Shown here: positions 17,178 through 24,523 of the stretch, one piece after another | Layout: each line of letters starts with the position of its first letter | Numbering within the stretch: position 1 is the stretch's first letter | DNA from: Actinoplanes nipponensis | Lineage (GTDB): Bacteria; Actinomycetota; Actinomycetes; Mycobacteriales; Micromonosporaceae | DNA: 64,000 nt | Assembly (NCBI RefSeq): GCF_016862275.1 | Contig: NZ_BOMQ01000074.1 | Span: 81,187-145,186 of the forward strand | Direction of reading: 5' to 3' | Program-made: the position numbers and the translations under genes | The notes under the pieces: model-generated | What the model was told of the DNA's origin: nothing | The model's input: the letters and a program-made list of their open reading frames with translations, nothing else | Databases searched by the model: none

Positions 17178-18608
17178 CTAATGCTTCCACTGCGCCGAGC
17201 CGGCGTCCCACTCGGTGTAGGTGTACGGGTTGTCCCGCACCTTCGTCTCGGGCACGTCCGGGTTCATCCCGCGCTGCCAGGCCTCCTCACCCATCGTGGC
17301 GCGCAGGTGCTCGATGGTGCGGCCGACCTGCGCGCGGGCCGCGGCCAGGTCCACCCCGACCAGCTTGTGGTCGCGCTTGACGATCCGGCCGTCGACCAGC
17401 ACGGTGTCCACGTCCCCGCGCTGGGCCTGGAAGGCCACGTGGCCGTACGGGTGCAGGATCGGGAACATCACCGGGGAGTCGTCGTTCCTGAGCAGCACGA
17501 CGTCGGCCTTCTTGCCCGCCTCCAGGCTGCCGATCACCGAGTCCATCCCGAGGGCCTTGCTGCCGCCGCGGGTGGCCCAGTCGACGACCTGCTCGGCGCG
17601 CAGGTGCACGTGGGTCACGGTGTCGGCCCGGGCGTGCGCCTCCATGTGCTCGCGGGAGCGGTCCGCGCCGAGCGTGGTGCGCATCGCGGAGAACAGGTCG
17701 CCGCTCCACCACACGCTGGTGTCCATCGACAGCGAGACGCCGATGCCGTGGTCGCGCAGCATCCAGGTGGGCGGGTAGCCCTGGCCGGCGCTCTGCTCGC
17801 TCTCGGTGGAGACCGAGACCGAGCCGCCGGTGGCGGCGATGCGGTGGTACGAGTCGTGGGTGAGCGTCGCCGCGTGCACGTACACGGTCTGCGGGGTCAT
17901 GAAGCCGTGCTCGTGCATGAGCCGGATGCCGTCGTCGTTGGTCGCGCCCCACACCCCGGCGTGGGTCGTGACGGGCACGCCCAGCTCGCGCGCCACCTCG
18001 AAGGCGGCCTTCTCCGGGAACGCCGGGTCGCCGGTGACGTCGAAGGCCATCTGGAAGCCGAGCATGTCGTCGCCCGGGGTGATCCGCCGGCGGACGAAGT
18101 CGCGGAACTCGGGGCTGGCCGACCACTCCCACGGGCCCTGCTGGATGTTGCCGTACGCGAGCACGAACCGCCCGGGCACCGCCTGCAGCGCGTCGACCGC
18201 GGCGTCGGCGTGCTGCGGGGTCTGCAGGCCGTGCGACCAGTCCACGGTGGTGGTGACGCCGGCGTCGATGGCCTCGATGGCGGCCAGCAGGTTGCCGGCG
18301 TGGACGTCCTCGGGGCGGAACAGCTTGCCGGACTCCAGGTAGTACCAGACGAAGTACTGGGTCAGGGTCCAGTCGGCGCCGTAGCCGCGCATCGCCGTCT
18401 GCCACATGTGCCGGTGAGTGTCGATCATGCCGGGCATCAGGATGCCGCCGGTCGCGTCGATCACCGTGGCGCCCTCGGGGGCGGTGAGCCCCACGCCGAC
18501 CTCGGCGATGCGCCGGTCGATCACCAGCACGTCGGCGTTCGGCAGCACGGTGTGCCGGTCGTCCATGGTCAGCACGGTGCCGTTGCGGAACAGAACACTG
18601 TCGGTCAT
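17178..18608 (-). CDS. ATZ/TRZ-type amidohydrolase (metal-dependent hydrolase)
   Basis: 476 residues, ATG 18608 with GGAGGG upstream. Amidohydrolase-superfamily metal ligands are visible: the HxH pair H65/H67 in DTHRHMW, H216 in TTHAGVW, H245 in YVHAATLT and D296 in MDTS. GSLEAGKKADVVLL near the C-terminus is the typical composite-domain closing motif. The family includes s-triazine, guanine, S-adenosylhomocysteine and cytosine deaminases and dechlorinases, so it probably hydrolyses an amino, amide or halide group from a ring substrate. Placement next to ring-cleavage genes suggests an upstream step that prepares the ring. Divergent from the CoA-transferase operon and probably co-transcribed with the IclR gene. 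Confidence 0.9.
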   Translation of the reverse strand: MTDSVLFRNGTVLTMDDRHTVLPNADVLVIDRRIAEVGVGLTAPEGATVIDATGGILMPGMIDTHRHMWQTAMRGYGADWTLTQYFVWYYLESGKLFRPEDVHAGNLLAAIEAIDAGVTTTVDWSHGLQTPQHADAAVDALQAVPGRFVLAYGNIQQGPWEWSASPEFRDFVRRRITPGDDMLGFQMAFDVTGDPAFPEKAAFEVARELGVPVTTHAGVWGATNDDGIRLMHEHGFMTPQTVYVHAATLTHDSYHRIAATGGSVSVSTESEQSAGQGYPPTWMLRDHGIGVSLSMDTSVWWSGDLFSAMRTTLGADRSREHMEAHARADTVTHVHLRAEQVVDWATRGGSKALGMDSVIGSLEAGKKADVVLLRNDDSPVMFPILHPYGHVAFQAQRGDVDTVLVDGRIVKRDHKLVGVDLAAARAQVGRTIEHLRATMGEEAWQRGMNPDVPETKVRDNPYTYTEWDAGSAQWKH

Positions 18609-18625
18609 TCGCCGTCGACTCCCTC

Positions 18626-18650
18626 CGGACAGACGTCCGTCTAGCGGTCA
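18626..18650 (-). promoter_or_regulatory. IclR operator candidate, amidohydrolase side
   Basis: Palindrome CGGAC-AGAC-GTCCG at 18626-18639 followed by CTAGCGGTCA at 18641-18650. It sits next to the ribosome-binding site of the amidohydrolase gene, so binding there would repress or position transcription. The same composite element recurs 130 bp away. Confidence 0.65.
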
Positions 18651-18754
18651 CTGCCTCGGCGTCAGTGTGTTGCGGCTCACCAGACGTGTCAAGGAGATGT
18701 TTCGGCGCGGCGACGGTTGACAGCTCATTGCCCTGCGCCGAGACTGACAAAAGC

Positions 18755-18780
18755 GCGGACGTCTGTCCGCCTAGCGGTCA
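18755..18780 (+). promoter_or_regulatory. IclR operator candidate, dioxygenase operon side
   Basis: Palindrome GCGGAC-GTCT-GTCCGC at 18755-18770 followed by CTAGCGGTCA at 18771-18780, a direct copy of the 18626-18650 element in the same orientation. It is 20 bp before the ATG of the CoA-transferase gene. Confidence 0.65.
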
Positions 18781-18799
18781 ACACCTCGAAAGGCGGCAC

Positions 18800-19924
18800 A
18801 TGGGACCCCTCAGCGGACTGCTGGTCGCGGACTTCTCCCGGATCCTGGCGGGCCCGTACGCGACGATGCTGCTCGCCGACCTCGGCGCCCAGGTGATCAA
18901 GGTCGAGGGCCCGGCCGGCGACGACACCCGCACCTGGATGCCCCCGGTCCGCGACGACGTGTCGACCTACTACCTGGGCATCAACCGCAACAAGCGGTCT
19001 ATCGCGCTGGACCTGAAGAACCCCGCCGACCTGGACGTGGCGCAGCGCCTGGCCGCCCGGGCCGACGTGATGATCGAGAACTTCCGGCCCGGCGGCCTGC
19101 GGCGCTTCGCCCTCGACTACGACACCGTCGCGGCCGGCAACGCCAAGATCGTGTACGCGTCGATCAGCGGCTTCGGCACCGGCGCGGGCGCCAACTACCC
19201 CGGCTACGACCTGATGGTGCAGGCCGTCTCCGGGCTGATGAGCCTCACCGGGGACCCGGACGGCTCGCCGTACCGGGCCGGCATCTCGGTCTTCGACGTG
19301 ATGGCCGGGCTGCACGCCAGCATCGGCATCCTGGCCGCGCTGCACCACCGCGACGCCACCGGCAGCGGCCAGCACGTCGAGGTCAACCTGCTCTCCTCCG
19401 CGCTGTCCGGGCTGGTCAACCACTCCAGCGCGTACGTGGCCGGGGGCACCGTCCCGTTCCGGATGGGCAACGCGCACCCCAGCCTGTTCCCGTACGAGCC
19501 GCTGCCCACCGCCGACGGCGAGCTGATCGTCATCGCCGGCAACGACGGGCAGTTCCGCAAGCTGTGCCAGGTGCTCGACCTGCCGGAGCTGCCGGACGAC
19601 CCCCGCTTCGGCCGCAACCAGGACCGCACGGCCAACCGCGAGGCGCTGCGCCCGCTGCTGGTCGAGCGGCTCGCCAAGCGCACCAAGGACGAGTGGTTCC
19701 GCGAACTGCTCGCGGCCGGGGTGCCGTGCGCGCCGATCAACACGATCGACGGCGGCGTGGCCCTCGCCGAGGAGCTGGGGCTGGATCCGGTGGTCGAGTC
19801 CGGCGGAGTCCCCGGCGTCCGCAACCCGATCACGTTCTCCGGTACCCCGGCCGGCTACGAGCTGCCGCCGCCCGGACTCGACGAACACGGTGAGGAGATC
19901 CGCGCGTGGCTGACCAAGGACTGA
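18800..19924 (+). CDS. Class III (CaiB/BaiF) acyl-CoA transferase
   Basis: 374 residues from ATG 18800 with AAAGG 6 bp upstream. Family III signatures: VADFSRILAGPYATMLLADLGAQVIKVE, NRNKRSIALDLK, ENFRPG, ASISGFG and GYDLMVQAVSGLMSLTG, whose D137 is the expected catalytic Asp that carries the CoA thioester. Family enzymes move CoA between carboxylic acids. It is first in a five-gene operon and overlaps the next gene by 19 bp. A CoA transferase coupled to a citrate-synthase-like lyase and an extradiol dioxygenase suggests that a ring-cleavage product is activated as a CoA ester and split by retro-Claisen cleavage. Confidence 0.92.
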   Translation: MGPLSGLLVADFSRILAGPYATMLLADLGAQVIKVEGPAGDDTRTWMPPVRDDVSTYYLGINRNKRSIALDLKNPADLDVAQRLAARADVMIENFRPGGLRRFALDYDTVAAGNAKIVYASISGFGTGAGANYPGYDLMVQAVSGLMSLTGDPDGSPYRAGISVFDVMAGLHASIGILAALHHRDATGSGQHVEVNLLSSALSGLVNHSSAYVAGGTVPFRMGNAHPSLFPYEPLPTADGELIVIAGNDGQFRKLCQVLDLPELPDDPRFGRNQDRTANREALRPLLVERLAKRTKDEWFRELLAAGVPCAPINTIDGGVALAEELGLDPVVESGGVPGVRNPITFSGTPAGYELPPPGLDEHGEEIRAWLTKD

Positions 19925-20685
19925 GGTTCCCGACCGGGCTCGGCACCTCCGACGAGACGCAGATCCGGCTGCTGGGTCAGGACCTCGCGGCGGACCTGAT
20001 GGGCCGGGTCGGCTTCGGCGAGCTGGCCTACTGGCTGGTCGCCGGCCGCCGCCCCACCCCGGGCGAGGTCCGCGTCTTCGAGACGGTGCTGGTCGCGCTG
20101 GCCGACCACGGCTTCACGCCGACCGCCATCGCCGCCCGGCTCACGTACCTGAGCGCGCCCGAGTCATTGCAGGGGGCGCTGGCCGCGGGGCTGCTCGGGG
20201 GCGGCTCGCGCTTCCTCGGGGTGACCGAGGACTGTGGACGGTTCCTGGCGGCGGCGCTGGCCGACGGCGTACCGGAGGACGACGCGGGCTTCGACGCCCT
20301 CGCGCTGGCCGTGATCACCGAGGCGCGCGCCGCGAAGAAGTTCGTGCCGGGGCTGGGCCACCCGGTGCACAAGAAGCAGGACCCGCGTACCCCGGTGCTG
20401 ATCCGCATCGCGGACGAGGAGGGCCTGCGCGGGCCGCACCTGCGGCTGTTCGAGGCCATCGGCCGGGTGCACCCGCAGGTGCTGAACAAGACCCTGCCGC
20501 TGAACGGCGCCGGGGTGTGCGGCGCGGCGCTGGCCGACCTGGGCCTGCCGGTCGACCTGCTGCGCGGCTTCGCGCTGCTGGCCCGGGCGGCCGGCCTGCT
20601 CGGCCACCTGGCCGAGGAACGCCGCAACCCGATCGGCATGGACGTCTACCTGACCGTCGACCGCAACGCCGTCTACGAGGAATGA
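19906..20685 (+). CDS. Citryl-CoA lyase-like (citrate-synthase fold) enzyme
   Basis: 259 residues from GTG 19906, overlapping the upstream gene by 19 bp. It covers the C-terminal half of the citrate synthase fold as in short bacterial citryl-CoA lyases: FGELAYWLVAGRRPTPGE, AAKKFVPGLGHPVHKKQDPR (CoA and carboxylate-binding loop with catalytic His), and LLARAAGLLGHLAEERRNPIG. Retro-aldol or retro-Claisen cleavage of a citryl-CoA-like thioester is the expected chemistry, giving an acyl-CoA and an oxo acid. Natural substrate unknown; from context, a CoA ester made by the preceding transferase from an aromatic ring-cleavage product. Confidence 0.82.
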   Translation: MADQGLRFPTGLGTSDETQIRLLGQDLAADLMGRVGFGELAYWLVAGRRPTPGEVRVFETVLVALADHGFTPTAIAARLTYLSAPESLQGALAAGLLGGGSRFLGVTEDCGRFLAAALADGVPEDDAGFDALALAVITEARAAKKFVPGLGHPVHKKQDPRTPVLIRIADEEGLRGPHLRLFEAIGRVHPQVLNKTLPLNGAGVCGAALADLGLPVDLLRGFALLARAAGLLGHLAEERRNPIGMDVYLTVDRNAVYEE

Positions 20686-20698
20686 GAAAGGAGCCGCC

Positions 20699-21562
20699 AT
20701 GGCCACCGTCGTCGCGGTGATCGCCTCGACCCACCATCCCTTCTACTACAAGGCCAGCACCGCGACCGGCGAGGACCGGCCGCCGTTCGCCGACGAGTGG
20801 GTCAGCAAGATCACCGCCTTCCGGGAGACGCTGACCCGGGCCCGCCCGGACGTGCTGGTGATGGTCGGCTCGGACCACTTCCACCAGCTCTGGCTGGACA
20901 ACATGCCGCAGTTCCTGGTGGGCAAGGCGCCGTTCTACGACGCCAACTTCTACAACGAGGAACGCGAGTTCGGCCTGCCCCGGATGCTGCTCAAGGGCCA
21001 GGAGGACCTCTCCGCCCACATTCTGCGGGCCGGGCTCGACGAAGGCTTCGACCTGGCGTTCAGCAACGAGCTGCGGATCGACCACAGCATCACCTGCCCG
21101 ATCATCACCCTGCGGCCCGAGGCCGACCTGCCGATCGTGCCGATCTACACCAACATCTTCGCGCCGCCGCTGCCCCAGCCGAAGCGCTTCGTCCAGCTCG
21201 GGCAGACCATCCGCGACATCGTCGAGTCGTGGCCCAGCCACCTGCGGGTCGCGGTGATCGGCACGGGGCACCTGTCGCTGGAGCTGGGCGGCCCGCGCCA
21301 GTTCGGCCCGCACGGCCCGGACCCCGAGTTCGACCGCAAGGCCGTGGAGTGGATCGCCACCGGCGACCTGGAGCGCTGCCTGGCCGAGGTGACCCTGGAC
21401 AGCCTGCACTCCCCCGGCAACGCCACCCACGGCTTCATGGACTTCATGCTGATGATGGGCGTCGCCGGCGCCGGCCGGAAGGCCGACCACGTGGACACCC
21501 TCGACCTCTTCCACACCATGGAGGCCTACTTCACCTGGTACCCGAACGGGGTGGACGCATGA
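20699..21562 (+). CDS. LigB-type extradiol dioxygenase, catalytic beta subunit
   Basis: 287 residues, ATG 20699, AAAGGAG upstream. Class III extradiol fold: ASTHHPFYY with H12/H13, MVGSDHFHQLW with H60/H62 (Fe ligands expected among these), DHSI at about 129 and the acid-base region GTGHLSLELGG with H191. In LigAB-type enzymes Fe(II) cleaves a catechol-type ring next to the hydroxyls. The ATG of the LigA-like alpha subunit overlaps its stop by 4 bp, so the pair forms an alpha2beta2-type enzyme. Substrate is not readable; protocatechuate, gallate or an N-substituted catechol are possible. Confidence 0.88.
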   Translation: MATVVAVIASTHHPFYYKASTATGEDRPPFADEWVSKITAFRETLTRARPDVLVMVGSDHFHQLWLDNMPQFLVGKAPFYDANFYNEEREFGLPRMLLKGQEDLSAHILRAGLDEGFDLAFSNELRIDHSITCPIITLRPEADLPIVPIYTNIFAPPLPQPKRFVQLGQTIRDIVESWPSHLRVAVIGTGHLSLELGGPRQFGPHGPDPEFDRKAVEWIATGDLERCLAEVTLDSLHSPGNATHGFMDFMLMMGVAGAGRKADHVDTLDLFHTMEAYFTWYPNGVDA

Positions 21563-21918
21563 GCAGGTACCTGCTGGACAAGTTCCTCTACTTCGTCGAC
21601 CGGGATCCCGAACTGGTGGAACGCTACCGCGAGGACCCGCGCGGGACGGTCGATTGGTGGGAGGCCGAGTGCGCCAACAAGGTCCTCAACTGCCACGCCG
21701 GTGAGGCCAGCACCTGGCTGCGCTTCACCGAGGAGGAACGCGAGGCGCTGGCCGCGCACGACCACGTGGCGCTGTTCGCCCTGGGCGCGCACCCGTTCCT
21801 GACCCTGACCCTGTTCATCGCGATGTTCGAGCGCGACCACGGGCCGCTGGAGTATCAGAAGGCGTTCGGGGCGCGGCTGGCCCACTTCGCGCTGCCGTAC
21901 CCGGACATCGCCACCTGA
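21559..21918 (+). CDS. LigA-type extradiol dioxygenase, alpha subunit
   Basis: 119 residues, all-helical. MSRYLLDKFLYFVDRDPELVERYREDP and the later LTEEEREALAAHDHVALFALGAHPFL match the LigA superfamily, which caps the active site of LigB-type dioxygenases and contributes substrate contacts. ATGA overlap with the beta subunit gene (21559-21562) indicates coupling and stoichiometric synthesis. Its stop TGA shares one base with the ATG of the following oxidoreductase gene. Confidence 0.88.
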   Translation: MSRYLLDKFLYFVDRDPELVERYREDPRGTVDWWEAECANKVLNCHAGEASTWLRFTEEEREALAAHDHVALFALGAHPFLTLTLFIAMFERDHGPLEYQKAFGARLAHFALPYPDIAT

Positions 21919-22862
21919 TGCGGGCCGCGCTGCTGCGCGCGTGCGGCACCGCGCCGGTGGTCGGCGACCGGCCGGTGCCGGTGCCGGCCGAGGACGAGAT
22001 CCTGGTCCGGGTCACCGCGGCGTCCATCACCCCGCTGGACCGGCTGTGCGCGTCCGGCACGTCGTACTTCGGCGTGCCGGCCACCCCGTACGTGCCCGGC
22101 GTCCAGGGGGTCGGCCTGCGCGACGACGGCACGGCGGTCTGGTTCCCGACCGGCGCGGGCATGCGCCCCGGCGACGGCAGCCTGGCCGAGTACGCGGCCG
22201 TGCGCGCCGCCGACACCGTGGCGCTGCCCGACGACGTCGACCACCGGCTGATCGCGGCGCTCGGGCTCTCCGCGGTGGCCGCGCACCTGGCGCTGACCTG
22301 GCGCGGCGAGCTGCGGCCGGGCGAGCACGTGCTGGTGCTGGGGGCGGGCGGGGTCGTGGGGCAGAGCGCGATCCGGCTGGCGCTGCTGGCCGGGGCCGGC
22401 CGGGTCGTCGCGGCGGCGCGTTCCGGGGCGGCCCGGCAGCGGGCGGCGCGGGCCGGGGCGGCTGTGGTCGTACCGCTGCACGACGGTGACGATGTGGCCC
22501 GGCTGACGGCGCGCCTGCGGGCCGCCGCCGACGGCCCGGTCGATCTCGTCCTGGATCCGCTGTTCGGGATCCCGGCGGCGGCCGCGCTGCGGACGCTGCG
22601 GCCCGGCGGCCGGCTGGTCAACCTGGGCAGCGCGGCCGGCGAGACCGCCCCGCTGGACTCGGCGACGCTGCGCGCGGGCTCGCTGCGCGTGCTCGGCTAC
22701 ACCAACAACGAGCTCACCCCGGCGCAGCGGGCCGCGGCGCTCACCCTGGTCGCCGAGCATGCGGCGGCCGGGCGGCTGGCGGTCGATCATGAAACGGTAC
22801 GGCTGAGCGACGTCACGACGGCCTGGCGCCGCACGGACAGCCGGATGGTCGTCATCCCGTAG
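21918..22862 (+). CDS. Zinc-independent quinone oxidoreductase-like MDR dehydrogenase
   Basis: 314 residues starting at an overlapping TGATG junction. Medium-chain dehydrogenase layout: GroES-like N-terminal half (EILVRVTAASITPLDRLCASG, FPTGAGMRPGDGSLAEYAAV) and a Rossmann domain with VLVLGAGGVVGQSAIRLALLAGAGRVVAAAR (the NADPH loop). The Cys/His catalytic zinc ligands of alcohol dehydrogenases are absent, pointing to the quinone-oxidoreductase branch. Last gene of the ring-cleavage operon; it could reduce a double bond or quinoid intermediate of the pathway. Confidence 0.88.
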   Translation: MRAALLRACGTAPVVGDRPVPVPAEDEILVRVTAASITPLDRLCASGTSYFGVPATPYVPGVQGVGLRDDGTAVWFPTGAGMRPGDGSLAEYAAVRAADTVALPDDVDHRLIAALGLSAVAAHLALTWRGELRPGEHVLVLGAGGVVGQSAIRLALLAGAGRVVAAARSGAARQRAARAGAAVVVPLHDGDDVARLTARLRAAADGPVDLVLDPLFGIPAAAALRTLRPGGRLVNLGSAAGETAPLDSATLRAGSLRVLGYTNNELTPAQRAAALTLVAEHAAAGRLAVDHETVRLSDVTTAWRRTDSRMVVIP

Positions 22863-22870
22863 CGCCGGCG

Positions 22871-23293
22871 TCAGTCACCGGCGCTCTCCGGCCCGGGCTG
22901 GGCCGATTCCTGCGAGCGCGACGTCTCCGTGCGCACGCGTTCGATGCGGTCGACACCGCGCTGGACCGCCGCCCGGGAGCGTTGCAGGAACTCGTTGCTA
23001 CGCTCGGTCTTGGCCGAGGTCCGCTCGATGGCGTCCCGGAACCGCCCGATCGGGTCCACCGTGCGCTCGGCCTGGTGCTCGGCCTCCTCGTCGAGCTTGC
23101 GCTCGCGCTCGGTGGCGTCGGCCTCCCGCGCGTCGGCGTCCAGCTCGCGCCGGTCGGCGTCCCGCTCGCGCTGGTCAGCACGCCGGTCACGCTCGTCGGC
23201 CGCGCGCTCTCGTTCGCCGAGCCGCCGTTCCCACTCGTCCAAGCTCGCAGCCCTGGCCCTCTGCCGGTCATCCGGAACGTCCGAACCACCCAC
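22871..23293 (-). CDS. Charged coiled-coil protein of unknown function
   Basis: 140 residues, GTG start. Residues about 20-75 are a long, highly charged helix with repeated RERxADxRDRRADxRE units, a strong coiled-coil or single-alpha-helix prediction; residues 80-125 form another helix (RFRDAIERTSAKTERSNEFLQRSRAAVQRG). No signal peptide. Similar short coiled-coil proteins in actinomycetes often accompany regulatory ATP-binding proteins, and a HATPase gene lies 10 bp upstream, so the two are likely an operon. Function unknown. Confidence 0.7.
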   Translation of the reverse strand: MGGSDVPDDRQRARAASLDEWERRLGERERAADERDRRADQRERDADRRELDADAREADATERERKLDEEAEHQAERTVDPIGRFRDAIERTSAKTERSNEFLQRSRAAVQRGVDRIERVRTETSRSQESAQPGPESAGD

Positions 23294-23303
23294 GAATCGC
23301 AGC

Positions 23304-23834
23304 CTACATTCGGGGCGAGGAGGCCGGGAGGCTCACCTCGCACCAGACGCTCTTTCCCGGCGGCCGGGAATCCCAACCCCACCGGCTGGCCAGCCGGTCG
23401 ATCAGCAGCAGCCCCCGGCCACCGGCCGTGGCATCACCCGGCCGGACCATGCGGGGCTCCCGCGCGCTGCCGTCGCCGACCTCGATGCGGACCCGCCCCG
23501 CGCCGGCCAGCACGCGCAGCTCACCCGGCGGCGGCGCGTGGTTGACGGCGTTGGCCACCAGCTCGCTGGTGACCAGCACGGCGACCTCGACGACCGGGTC
23601 GGGCACGCCCCAGCCGAGCAGCGTGTCGGTCACGAACCGGCGTCCCAGGCCGCAGGCCGAGCCCGTGGCCGGCACCTCCGCCAGCACGGCGAGGCAGCCG
23701 CCGGCGCGGTGCTCCGGGGCGGTGGCAGGTGGCAACGTCATTCCAGCGGACCAGCGGCCGACGACGGGCGCGGCAGTCCCGGGCGCCCGGCGGACAACCC
23801 CGGACGTCGGCGTTGCACCCGTCCAGTCTGCCAC
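23304..23834 (-). CDS. RsbW/SpoIIAB-like HATPase (anti-sigma-type) protein
   Basis: 176 residues from GTG 23834, or 145 from ATG 23741 (MTLPPATAPEH); neither has a clear ribosome-binding site and the shorter form covers the whole domain. The GHKL ATPase motifs are present: N box ELVANAVNHA, G1-like IEVGDGS and G2-like GGRGLLLIDRLASRWG. Stand-alone HATPase proteins of this size in actinobacteria act as anti-sigma factors or regulators of anti-anti-sigma partner switching. The N-terminal extension is low-complexity. Co-directional with the coiled-coil gene 10 bp downstream. Confidence 0.8.
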   Translation of the reverse strand: MADWTGATPTSGVVRRAPGTAAPVVGRWSAGMTLPPATAPEHRAGGCLAVLAEVPATGSACGLGRRFVTDTLLGWGVPDPVVEVAVLVTSELVANAVNHAPPPGELRVLAGAGRVRIEVGDGSAREPRMVRPGDATAGGRGLLLIDRLASRWGWDSRPPGKSVWCEVSLPASSPRM

Positions 23835-23915
23835 CGCCGGTTTCCGGGCCGGTCGGCCCCGGGCGGCTCAGCGGCCGGCCGGAGCGCCGGCCGACGGCCG
23901 CCGCCGGCCGAGCGA

Positions 23916-24104
23916 CTAGTGCGCCTCGGCGGTGGCCTGGCGTTCCCCGCGCTGGGCGGGCTCGGCGCCCTCGACGGCGAACGGGTCACGCAGCCGCGTC
24001 ATGGCCGCGGCGCTGTTGTCGGCCGCCTCCGACTTGTCCTCGGGCGCGGCGCTTCCGGCCGGCGCGAGGAACAGGTCGGCGTCGTTGTTGTCCGTGGAGT
24101 TCAT
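23916..24104 (-). CDS. Small acidic protein, unknown
   Basis: 62 residues from ATG 24104. Composition is acidic and polar (MNSTDNNDADLFLAPAGS at the start, EPAQRGERQATAEAH at the end), no Cys, no membrane segment, probably disordered. It follows a 58-residue gene by 17 bp in the same direction, so the two are likely co-transcribed. A precursor-peptide role was considered, but no modification enzyme is adjacent. Function unknown. Confidence 0.5.
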   Translation of the reverse strand: MNSTDNNDADLFLAPAGSAAPEDKSEAADNSAAAMTRLRDPFAVEGAEPAQRGERQATAEAH

Positions 24105-24121
24105 TGATCGATCCGATGCTC

Positions 24122-24298
24122 TTATGGGGTGGGAGAAGCTGGGCTCTCGAGTTCTTTGAGATCGAGGTGCAGCGTGGACAGCAGCCCGCTGTGCAGGAAG
24201 GGATCGAGGGTGTCGGGAAGCTCCCGGTCGACCCAGTCCGCCCGGGCATTCTGCCCGCGCTCGCGGAGCTTGGCGATGATGGCGCTCTTCTGGATCAT
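24122..24298 (-). CDS. Small conserved-looking helical protein
   Basis: 58 residues, ATG 24298 to TAA 24122. The sequence begins MIQKSAIIAKLRERGQNARA, continues DWVDRELPDTLDPFLHSGLL and ends in a Leu-rich amphipathic helix. It has clear codon bias and a plausible compact two-helix fold. I do not recognise a named family. Upstream on the same strand are a TTGACG / TATACG promoter-like pair (24387-24392 and 24363-24368, 18-bp spacing) and an inverted repeat followed by a T-run. It heads a two-gene unit with the 62-residue acidic protein. Confidence 0.6.
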   Translation of the reverse strand: MIQKSAIIAKLRERGQNARADWVDRELPDTLDPFLHSGLLSTLHLDLKELESPASPTP

Positions 24299-24342
24299 TT
24301 CATCGGCCCGTCTTCAGGTGTGTCGTGACGTCGGCGAAAACG

Positions 24343-24392
24343 AAAAAAGCGCCGGACGGGTGCGTATACCCACCGGGCGCCATAAACGTCAA
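24343..24392 (-). promoter_or_regulatory. Promoter with overlapping hairpin and T-run
   Basis: On the minus strand TTGACG (24387-24392) and TATACG (24363-24368) form a promoter-like pair with 18-bp spacing. An imperfect inverted repeat spans 24349-24381 (GGCGCC and GCGCC ends), followed on the minus strand by six Ts (24343-24348). It could be an attenuator for the small genes downstream or a terminator whose loop happens to contain a -10-like sequence; both readings cannot hold for the same transcript. Confidence 0.4.
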
Positions 24393-24523
24393 CGGATTTC
24401 GAAACGGGAACACACTCACCGTACCACGAATCCGTTTCTCCATCGCCGGACCGTCGGCCGCGGTGGGGCCGCCCGGCGACCCGCGACATACGGTGGCCAT
24501 GACGTCGATGCGTGGAGGTAGTC

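Noticed and set aside
23916..24104. RiPP precursor peptide
   Set aside because: Small and acidic but with no Cys/Ser-rich core and no modification enzyme nearby.
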